The position numbers were made by a program, and so were the translations under genes. DNA of 64,000 nucleotides, taken from assembly GCA_964626905.1 (NCBI GenBank), contig CAZVHA010000009.1, forward strand, positions 1 through 64,000. Reading direction: 5' to 3'. How positions within the stretch are numbered: position 1 is the stretch's first letter; each line of letters opens with the position of its first letter. This stretch comes from REEB52 sp964626905. Its GTDB lineage: Bacteria; Chlamydiota; Chlamydiia; Chlamydiales; SM23-39. This document shows positions 8,644 to 14,814 of this stretch, in pieces. The notes under the pieces were generated by a model, which saw only the letters and a program-made list of their open reading frames with translations, did no database searches and was not told where the DNA came from.

Positions 8644-10321
8644 GACATTTACAAAGAAGTTTTTGCCAAATCCGTTCGATTTTCGCCTGAAAAGACTCGC
8701 CAAAAAAGGGGGCAAAAGAATTCTCATAGGATGGAATCGAGGGCTCGGCGATATCGCTTTAGGGCTTTTCGCGATGGTAGAGCGGATCCGCACATTCATT
8801 CCCGATGCTGAAATTACCTTTGTTACACGCCACAATTTGTACGACGGTTTTTCATTTTTGGAAGGGGTGAAAGCCATCATCGATCCCCGCTGGAAGCGCG
8901 GCGAGAGGGCAAAGATCGATTCAGGGTTACAAAAAAGTTACGATCTCGTGATCGAAAATCCAAGTCCCACCGACTGGGTTCTTTGGCAATTGGGTAAAAT
9001 AACTCCAAAACTCAGGTGGGATCCAAAACATGACCCTCTTTACGAAAGATTTCATTTGCCTGATCAGTGCGTCGGCGTGCAAATCGCAACAGAGACAGAT
9101 CATGGAAGCTGGCGCAACTGGCCGCTCGAACATTGGCAAAAACTGTTCGATGAGTTCGAAAGAAAAAATGTCCCAGTCCTCCTTTTTGGCTTTGACAATG
9201 TTTTGCAATTTCAAAATAAAAATCTGATCGATTTGCGGGGCCAAACGACTCTATTTGAACTTTTATCGATTGTAAAACACAAGGTTAAAACGCTCATCCT
9301 GCCCGATTCTGGGATTGCTACCGTGGTCTATTATTTGAACGAGTCGTTTCCGATCCGAGAAATCACTCTTTGGGCTGATCCTACCCAGGGAATTTTAAAA
9401 CAGAGGGTCGCCTCTCCAAATCCAAGACTGATCCACCGCCCCCTCATCGGCCCGAATAGGAACCTAGCCACTGTTTTGCCAAGCCATGTGCTTGCGGCGA
9501 TGCAAAGAAAAGTGCTCCCGATTCTCCTCGCGGGTGGGCAAGGGACGAGATTGCAAATGCAAGGGCCCAAAGGACTCTTCAAAATCGCTGGAAAAACCCT
9601 TTTTCAGTGGTTTTGCAAGCGTCTCCCTAAGGGAAGTACCCTTGCAATTATGACTTCTCCCCTAAACCACAAAGAGACATTCGACTATTTTCAAAAAAAC
9701 AACTTTTTGGGTCTCAACATCCATTTTTTCCAGCAAGAGATGGAGCCCATTTTGGATGAAAGAAAAGAGCCGACAGGAGAATGGGGGCCAAATGGAAATG
9801 GGAGTCTATTTTTCTCTTTTGCAAAAGCGAACTTCAATGCCCTATTTGAGAAAATGGGATTTGACTCTGTCACCGTCAGTTACGTCGATAACCCCTTGAG
9901 CTCGCCTCTCGATCCCGCTTTGATTCAAGGACTCGAGTGTGGCGCCGAAGTGGCGATTCAGTGCGTTGAGCGAAAAGGGGACGATCGATCGATGGGAGTG
10001 TTGGTTGAAAATGGGGGAAAGTTAGAGGTGGTTGAATACACAGAGCTCGATCCATCAAAAGAGTACAAATACGCCTATAGCGGAGGGCTCGCCTTTGATT
10101 TTTCTTTTTTTTGCGAAATGGGGAAAAAGGAATTGCCGCTCCATTGGATACAAAAAACAGTGGGTGAGAAGAAAGTTTGGAAAAAAGAACAATTTATCTT
10201 TGATGTCCTCGCATTTGCAAAGCGGATCCAACCTGTTTGCGTCGATCGAAATACCCACTACGCGCCCATCAAAGACAAAGCGGGAATAGAAAAAGCAGAT
10301 CAACTGTTGAGGTCGTTATGA
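8636..10321 (+). CDS. Fusion: GT9-like glycosyltransferase + UDPGP-type nucleotidyltransferase
   Basis: 561 residues from ATG at 8636, which sits inside the last codons of waaF behind AGAGGG; a longer reading from 8600 would add 12 unlikely residues. Residues about 20-280 resemble a GT9 heptosyltransferase (RILIGWNRGLGDIALGLFA at the start; DSGIATVVYYL instead of the usual SGPxH donor loop, so the donor site looks degenerate). Residues about 293-561 are a UDPGP-family pyrophosphorylase: LLAGGQGTRLQMQGPKGLF is the nucleotide-binding loop, and GGLAFDFSFF lies later. Family role: making UDP-glucose or UDP-GlcNAc from the sugar phosphate and UTP. In C. trachomatis a UDPGP gene sits beside gpdA, as here. 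The substrate is not determinable. Confidence 0.75.
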   Translation: MFRTFTKKFLPNPFDFRLKRLAKKGGKRILIGWNRGLGDIALGLFAMVERIRTFIPDAEITFVTRHNLYDGFSFLEGVKAIIDPRWKRGERAKIDSGLQKSYDLVIENPSPTDWVLWQLGKITPKLRWDPKHDPLYERFHLPDQCVGVQIATETDHGSWRNWPLEHWQKLFDEFERKNVPVLLFGFDNVLQFQNKNLIDLRGQTTLFELLSIVKHKVKTLILPDSGIATVVYYLNESFPIREITLWADPTQGILKQRVASPNPRLIHRPLIGPNRNLATVLPSHVLAAMQRKVLPILLAGGQGTRLQMQGPKGLFKIAGKTLFQWFCKRLPKGSTLAIMTSPLNHKETFDYFQKNNFLGLNIHFFQQEMEPILDERKEPTGEWGPNGNGSLFFSFAKANFNALFEKMGFDSVTVSYVDNPLSSPLDPALIQGLECGAEVAIQCVERKGDDRSMGVLVENGGKLEVVEYTELDPSKEYKYAYSGGLAFDFSFFCEMGKKELPLHWIQKTVGEKKVWKKEQFIFDVLAFAKRIQPVCVDRNTHYAPIKDKAGIEKADQLLRSL

Positions 10322-11307
10322 AGATCGGCTATTTGGGTGCGGGAACTTGGGGATTTGCCCTTGCATCGGTGCTTGCGAGAAACGGCCACCATGTCAAAGT
10401 GTGGGCGCGAGATCCAAATGCTGCCCGCGATCTGCAAAAAAAGCGGATCCATCCCAAACTATCTCCCATTGAAGCCCCTCGCAATGTCGAATTTACCGGG
10501 GATTTTGAAGAGACAATCGAAGGCGCCGAAGTTCTTGTGGAGAGCGTCACCTCTTCAGGCATTCGCCCCGTCTTCAAGAGAATTCAAAATAGTTCGGTTC
10601 CCGTAATCCTCACATCGAAAGGAATTGAACAGGGGACAGGACTTCTTTTACCAGAAGTGCTCGGCTCGATTTGGAATCAAAACGAACATCCTCTGATTGG
10701 AGTGTTGAGTGGGCCGAGCCACGCCGAAGATCTCATTTTGAATATGCCCACATCGGTCGTCTGCTCGGCGTTTGATGCAGATGTGACCAAACTCATTCAA
10801 GAACTTTTCACGACAAATAGCTTGCGCATTTATCCCAACGCCGACATTTTGGGCGTCTGCTTCGGCGGCGCAATGAAAAATATCATCGCAATTGCTTGCG
10901 GCATTGCCGATGGGCTCGGGTGCGGCGACAATACAAAAGCCGCTCTCATGACGCGAGGCCTTCATGAAATCCGAAAACTTTGCGTCGTAAAAAATTGCAA
11001 GCCCGAAACTCTCAATGGCCTTTCCGGAATGGGAGATCTTTGCGTCACTTGCATGTCTCGCCATAGCCGCAATTACCGCTTTGGAAGACTCGTCGCAGAA
11101 GGGTTTTCCCCAGAGGGGGCAAGGCAAAAAATTGGGATGGCCGTCGAGGGGATCTATACCTGCGTTTCTGCTAGAGAACTGGGGGCCAAATACGAGATCC
11201 CAGTCCCCATCACCGAAGTGACCTACCAAATCATCTATGGCGGGCTCGACCCAAGAGAGGCGGTCAAACTCCTCTTGCAAAGGGCAATCAAAGAAGAGCA
11301 TTTGTAA
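10318..11307 (+). CDS. gpsA: Glycerol-3-phosphate dehydrogenase [NAD(P)+]
   Basis: 329 residues. ATG at 10318 overlaps the stop of the preceding gene (ATGA), so I prefer it to the in-frame ATG-type start at 10237. IGYLGAGTWGFALASVLARNG is the Rossmann GxGxxG; SGPSHAEDL (about residue 132), GVCFGGAMKNIIAIACG with the catalytic Lys, and NGLSGMGDLCVTC are GpsA signatures. It reduces dihydroxyacetone phosphate to sn-glycerol-3-phosphate, the start of phospholipid synthesis, in the cytoplasm. Last gene of the waaF-fusion-gpsA unit; chlamydial gene order supports the call. Confidence 0.95.
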   Translation: MKIGYLGAGTWGFALASVLARNGHHVKVWARDPNAARDLQKKRIHPKLSPIEAPRNVEFTGDFEETIEGAEVLVESVTSSGIRPVFKRIQNSSVPVILTSKGIEQGTGLLLPEVLGSIWNQNEHPLIGVLSGPSHAEDLILNMPTSVVCSAFDADVTKLIQELFTTNSLRIYPNADILGVCFGGAMKNIIAIACGIADGLGCGDNTKAALMTRGLHEIRKLCVVKNCKPETLNGLSGMGDLCVTCMSRHSRNYRFGRLVAEGFSPEGARQKIGMAVEGIYTCVSARELGAKYEIPVPITEVTYQIIYGGLDPREAVKLLLQRAIKEEHL

Positions 11308-11400
11308 CTCACTCATTTTCAATCACTTAAGAATGTGTGGAATAAATATTTTATTTATGATATAATTATAATATTATAGCAAATAAAAAACGGTGAATTA

Positions 11401-11535
11401 ATGCTCAACATAGTATCAAACTCTTTAAGAGTTAAATTAGAATCGAAAGAAAAGAAAGAGGCAAGCGGAGAGCTGAAAAATCTTTCTGGGCGGGTAGCCA
11501 AAGTGGCCGAGATTTCCTTTAAAAGAACTGTTTAA
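11401..11535 (+). CDS. Possible small basic protein (44 aa)
   Basis: In the 256-bp gap between gpsA and nth there is an open frame from ATG at 11401 to TAA at 11535, preceded by GGTGA at a normal distance and by an AT-rich stretch with a TATAAT at about 11361. The product starts MLNIVSNSLRVKLE, is Lys/Glu-rich and has no recognisable domain or membrane segment. It could be a real small protein or a chance frame; nothing else occupies the gap. Confidence 0.3.
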   Translation: MLNIVSNSLRVKLESKEKKEASGELKNLSGRVAKVAEISFKRTV

Positions 11536-11563
11536 CTCAGGGCTTTTCTGTTAAACTTGGGCG

Positions 11564-12187
11564 ATGCGGAAAAGAGAGTGGGCTCAAAAACTGAAGAAGA
11601 TTCTAGACGATCTTTTTCCAAATCCACAAATTCCGCTGAAGCATGAAGATCCCTACACTCTTTTGATCGCCGTCCTCCTTTCTGCGCAATGCACGGATGT
11701 GAGGGTCAATTCTATTACTCCCAAACTCTTTGCCAAGGCTGACACCCCCCTAAAAATGATCGCTCTTTCGGTGCAAGAGATCGAAGAGATCATACGACCT
11801 TGCGGCCTCGCAAAGGCGAAAGCGAAGGCGATCTGGCAGCTATCCCATCAAATACTAGAAACTTTCAAAGGAAAAGTGCCTGCCACTTTTGATGCGTTGG
11901 AATCGCTCGCTGGGGTGGGGCACAAAACGGCTTCTGTCGTGATGGCGCAAGCGTTTCACAAAGCGGCCTTTCCTGTGGATACTCATATCCATCGATGCGC
12001 TCATCGGTGGGGGTTGAGCCTTGGAAAAACGGTCAAAAAGACAGAAGAAGATCTAAAGCGGTTGTTTCCAAAAGAGCAATGGATTAAACTTCACCTGCAA
12101 ATCATCTATTTTGCGAGGAAGTATTGTCCAGCACGAGGTCATAAGAAGGAGCTATGTCCCATTTGCCGCTGCATCAAGACCAGTTGA
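11564..12187 (+). CDS. nth: Endonuclease III (DNA glycosylase/AP lyase)
   Basis: 207 residues with the helix-hairpin-helix-GPD fold: LLIAVLLSAQCTD near residue 37, LAGVGHKTASVV with the catalytic Lys (about residue 123) and VDTHIHR with the catalytic Asp (about 141). It removes oxidised pyrimidines and nicks the abasic site. The C-terminal cysteines are spaced C-x9-C-x2-C-x1-C instead of the usual C-x6-C-x2-C-x5-C of the [4Fe-4S] cluster loop, so the cluster may be altered or absent. It overlaps the PAP2 gene downstream by 34 bases. In C. trachomatis nth is near psd and secA, as here. Confidence 0.93.
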   Translation: MRKREWAQKLKKILDDLFPNPQIPLKHEDPYTLLIAVLLSAQCTDVRVNSITPKLFAKADTPLKMIALSVQEIEEIIRPCGLAKAKAKAIWQLSHQILETFKGKVPATFDALESLAGVGHKTASVVMAQAFHKAAFPVDTHIHRCAHRWGLSLGKTVKKTEEDLKRLFPKEQWIKLHLQIIYFARKYCPARGHKKELCPICRCIKTS

Positions 12188-13008
12188 ATTTCATGGTCGA
12201 TCTCGCGAGGGCTCGGCTGGAATTTCTCGATCCTTTTTTCCATTTTCTCGGCTATTTTGATTCTCCCTATTTCTTTTTTGTGCTGATCCCCGTTCTTTGG
12301 TTTGCCGTTTCATACCAGTGGGGCATTCGGATTTTTTACTGGTTTTCTCTCAATTCTCTCATCAATACTGCTGTGAAGAACCTGGTTGGGTGGCCGAGGC
12401 CCAGCACGGACATGCCCTCCATTGGGCTCCTCCATCCCCATTCGTATGGTTTTCCAAGTGGCGGTGCGCAGACAGCCCTTTTTCTTGGACTCATTCTGAT
12501 CGCCTACGGGAAGACAAGGGCTGCTTGGGTGGCAGGCTTGATCTATATTCTTCTCATCAGTTTTTCCCGCCTCTATCTGGGCGTTCACTATCCGATCGAT
12601 ATTTTGGGGGGATGGGTCATCGCTTTAGCCCTCTTTTTTCTATTTGTCCCGGCGAAAAAACGACTTGAACCTTGGCTTTTCAAGAAGGGTCCTTATTTTT
12701 CTTTGACCTTGAGCGTTGCAATTCCGCTCCTCATTCTCTTTTTTTTCCCGAAGACAAGTTACATCATGGGCTCGGTTTTGGGGGTGGGGATTGGCTCATA
12801 TTTTTCGATTCGGTACCATCTTTTTTTGCCAAAACCGAAAAACATTGGGATCGGGATTGGGAGATCCTTCGCAGCCATTGCCCTCCTCTTTACACTGGTC
12901 TTTCTTCTGCCGGGGAAAGACACCTTTTTCCATTCTTTTGTGGCGGGACTTTTTATGAGTTTGGCCGCGAGTCCTCTTTGCAAATGGCTGATCGATCGCA
13001 AGGGATAA
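12154..13008 (+). CDS. PAP2-family membrane phosphatase-like protein
   Basis: 284 residues with about six hydrophobic segments. The three PAP2 motifs are visible: KNLVGWPRP (K-x6-RP) at about 72-80, FPSGGAQ at about 100, and SRLYLGVHYPID (SR-x5-H-x3-D) at about 144. The middle motif is normally PSGH; here the His is Gly. Family role: dephosphorylating undecaprenyl pyrophosphate, phosphatidate or similar lipids at the membrane. The loss of one active-site His makes activity uncertain. ATG at 12154 overlaps nth and lies two bases after AAGGAG, rather close; ATG at 12193 is an alternative that would avoid the overlap. Confidence 0.8.
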   Translation: MSHLPLHQDQLNFMVDLARARLEFLDPFFHFLGYFDSPYFFFVLIPVLWFAVSYQWGIRIFYWFSLNSLINTAVKNLVGWPRPSTDMPSIGLLHPHSYGFPSGGAQTALFLGLILIAYGKTRAAWVAGLIYILLISFSRLYLGVHYPIDILGGWVIALALFFLFVPAKKRLEPWLFKKGPYFSLTLSVAIPLLILFFFPKTSYIMGSVLGVGIGSYFSIRYHLFLPKPKNIGIGIGRSFAAIALLFTLVFLLPGKDTFFHSFVAGLFMSLAASPLCKWLIDRKG

Positions 13009-13025
13009 GAGCCAAAGGCCTTGTT

Positions 13026-13214
13026 GCATTAAAGGCGGTAAAAATAACCACCGAGGACACCGAAAACACCGAGGGGACCGGTTGCCGCAATGTTGTTTAA
13101 CTTACGCATGCCCGCTTTGGCATTCCAAGTTCTGTCATTCTATTTGAGGACATTGTTTAGGCTTCTTCTCGGTGTTTTCGGTGTCCTCGGTGGTTATTTT
13201 TACCGCCTTAATGC
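13026..13214. repeat. Intergenic inverted repeat with 9-nt periodic arms
   Basis: Left arm 13026-13073 and right arm 13168-13214 are reverse complements over 47 of 48 bases (one A missing on the right), separated by 94 bases. Each arm carries the 9-nt periodic run CACCGAGGA / CACCGAAAA / CACCGAG. Repeats of this CACCGAGGACAC type occur between genes in many unrelated bacteria and give spurious proteins rich in TEDTENTE. The arms lie between the convergent PAP2 and psd genes. The 19-bp palindrome starts one base after the right arm. Confidence 0.9.
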
Positions 13215-13215
13215 A

Positions 13216-13234
13216 ATGTAAAGCCGCTTTACAT
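13216..13234. repeat. 19-bp palindrome ATGTAAAGCCGCTTTACAT, copy 1
   Basis: Two 9-bp arms around a central C. It overlaps the end of psd: on the minus strand the last Met codon and the TAA stop of psd are the ATGTAA of the palindrome. It directly follows the right arm of the 13026-13214 inverted repeat. Confidence 0.9.
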
Positions 13235-14122
13235 TTGGATTTTTGCGAGAGACTGGCCAAAGTTGGAGCGCGTTTCCAATCCTTTTTTTGTACTTTGCAA
13301 AAAAATGGGATCGAACTCCACCCGATTCTTTTCGAATAGAAGGACGATACAGGAGCCGCCAAATTCAAAATACCCTTTTTCCGCTCCTTTTTTCACAAAA
13401 CTTTCGGGAGTGAATGTCTGCCGAATCGCCCCCACTCCGATCGCACCAATTTCGACAATGAGAATCGTCCCAAATCGATCTGTTTCAAATTCTGTGATCA
13501 TCCGTTTATTTTCGCAAAGAATCCGAATCTTCCTTTGAAGGGCAAGAGGGCTTACAGAGTCAAAAAACCCATTGATCAAACGGGGCTTGGAGGGGAGTCC
13601 ATCGTAAGGAAAATGAAAATGATGATAATCGGAAGGACATAAGCGGATGATCGCCATCGATCCATCTGCATAGCGGCTTGCATACTCTTGATTTTGGGTG
13701 AACTCGAGAAGCGAAAAAGTTTTCCCTTTGATTGCAAATTCAGTGAATTGAGAATAGGTTAAATACCTCCCGTCCGCGGGCGTAATCAGCACCTTCGGAT
13801 CTCGATCGATGGGCCTTGCTTCAGGCTTTAATTTCCGAATGAAAAAATCGTTGAACGACGAAAAATCTTCCTTTAAAAACTCACTCCTATCCACTCCAAA
13901 TTTTTGAATGAATGGCGCAATTTTTCTTTTGCTCGCTCGACTCTTTTGCCAAAAACCTCCAAGGATCGAAAGGAGGGGGAATTTCACAAACAAAAAAAGG
14001 AGGACTTTTGATATGAGTCGATTGCAAAAACCATCCCCATAGGAGATCTTCGCCAAACTGGGGTAGTAGACCGTCTCAAATCGCTCCTCGCCTGTGCTTC
14101 TTTCAATGTAGCGAATTTTCAT
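13229..14122 (-). CDS. psd: Phosphatidylserine decarboxylase proenzyme
   Basis: 297 residues from ATG at 14122; an upstream GTG at 14167 would add 15 residues, but chlamydial Psd proteins begin at the region matching MKIRYIERSTGEE. Signatures: FNDFFIRKLKPEARPI, TPADGRYL, RLCPSDYHHFHFP (His-rich active site) and FGGSCIVLLF, where the Gly-Ser bond is cleaved to make the pyruvoyl group; chlamydial enzymes usually read FGGST. It converts phosphatidylserine to phosphatidylethanolamine at the inner membrane. Next upstream is a GNAT gene, overlapping the GTG start but not the ATG. The stop codon is part of a 19-bp palindrome. Linkage to nth and secA is chlamydial. Confidence 0.93.
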   Translation of the reverse strand: MKIRYIERSTGEERFETVYYPSLAKISYGDGFCNRLISKVLLFLFVKFPLLSILGGFWQKSRASKRKIAPFIQKFGVDRSEFLKEDFSSFNDFFIRKLKPEARPIDRDPKVLITPADGRYLTYSQFTEFAIKGKTFSLLEFTQNQEYASRYADGSMAIIRLCPSDYHHFHFPYDGLPSKPRLINGFFDSVSPLALQRKIRILCENKRMITEFETDRFGTILIVEIGAIGVGAIRQTFTPESFVKKGAEKGYFEFGGSCIVLLFEKNRVEFDPIFLQSTKKGLETRSNFGQSLAKIQM

Positions 14123-14154
14123 CCGATCCAAGATACTGGTGTCTAATATTTTTT

Positions 14155-14697
14155 TCAATGGATCCACTCAGAGCGGAGCAGCGAATAGATGCAAAGATCG
14201 ACCAGCCTTCCCCGATGGAAAAGGGCCGATCTCGCAATCCCTTCGAATTGAAAGCCGCTTCTTTGCGCTACCCGCAATGCCGCTTTGCTGTAATCGGGAA
14301 TCGAAATTTGCAATCTCTCCACCCTTTTTGTCGAAAAAAGATAGGCGCAAAACAGGGGAAGCGCCTCTTTCATGAGCCCCTTGTTCCGATCTTCAGGATG
14401 GAAAATATAAAACTGCAGATTCAGACACTCGAAAAAACTTTGCTTTTCAAACCAGAGCGCCCCCACCCGTTTATCTCCTTGTGCGAGAAGCAATGTCCCC
14501 CCCGTATCCCCCCAAAACCCGGTCTCAAAAAACTGCAGCTGAAATTGGTGCTCTGAAAGGAGCTCCCCAGAGAGATACTCCCCCTTCAGCCGGATTGAAT
14601 CAAAATAGGAGTAAAGCTCCTTTAAATCGGCCTCTTTTACAGTCCGTAAAATTAAATTTTTACTCTCTAACATGGGCCGAATTATAACACGCGCCAT
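14155..14697 (-). CDS. GNAT-family N-acetyltransferase (RimJ/RimL-like)
   Basis: 180 residues. LILRTVKEADLKELYSYF opens a RimJ-type GNAT; HPEDRNKGLMKEALPLF is the acetyl-CoA loop in place of R/Q-x-x-G-x-G/A, and SKAALRVAQRSGFQFEGIAR is the typical end motif of the fold. Substrate unknown; related proteins acetylate N-termini or small molecules. ATG at 14697 gives MARVIIRPMLESKN; ATG at 14673 (MLESKN) is equally possible, neither with a clear ribosome site. It precedes psd on the same strand and is divergent from secA. Confidence 0.75.
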   Translation of the reverse strand: MARVIIRPMLESKNLILRTVKEADLKELYSYFDSIRLKGEYLSGELLSEHQFQLQFFETGFWGDTGGTLLLAQGDKRVGALWFEKQSFFECLNLQFYIFHPEDRNKGLMKEALPLFCAYLFSTKRVERLQISIPDYSKAALRVAQRSGFQFEGIARSALFHRGRLVDLCIYSLLRSEWIH

Positions 14698-14761
14698 TTT
14701 ATTGGAGAATGAACTGAATTTTTTAACTAATTATTTAAAATTTTACATGAAAATTTAAACC

Positions 14762-14790
14762 TTGAGAGAAATGACAAATCGTACTAAAAT
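14762..14790 (+). promoter_or_regulatory. Candidate secA promoter
   Basis: TTGAGA at 14762-14767 and TAAAAT at 14785-14790 with a 17-bp spacer, in the AT-rich gap between the divergent GNAT gene and secA. The predicted start of transcription is about 18 bases before the ATG at 14815. Confidence 0.5.
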
Positions 14791-14814
14791 TTTGTCAAAG
14801 TGATTTAGGTTTTC

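Noticed and set aside
12672..13100. Frame ending in TTEDTENTEG and a similar minus-strand frame at 13135-13368
   Set aside because: The tails are translations of the 9-nt CACCGAGGA inverted repeat, a known source of spurious proteins; the remainder is the shadow of the PAP2 or psd gene.
13216..13234. Palindrome considered as a parS or matS chromosome-segregation site
   Set aside because: It does not match the known ParB (TGTTNCACGTGAAACA) or MatP consensus; a different binding protein stays possible.
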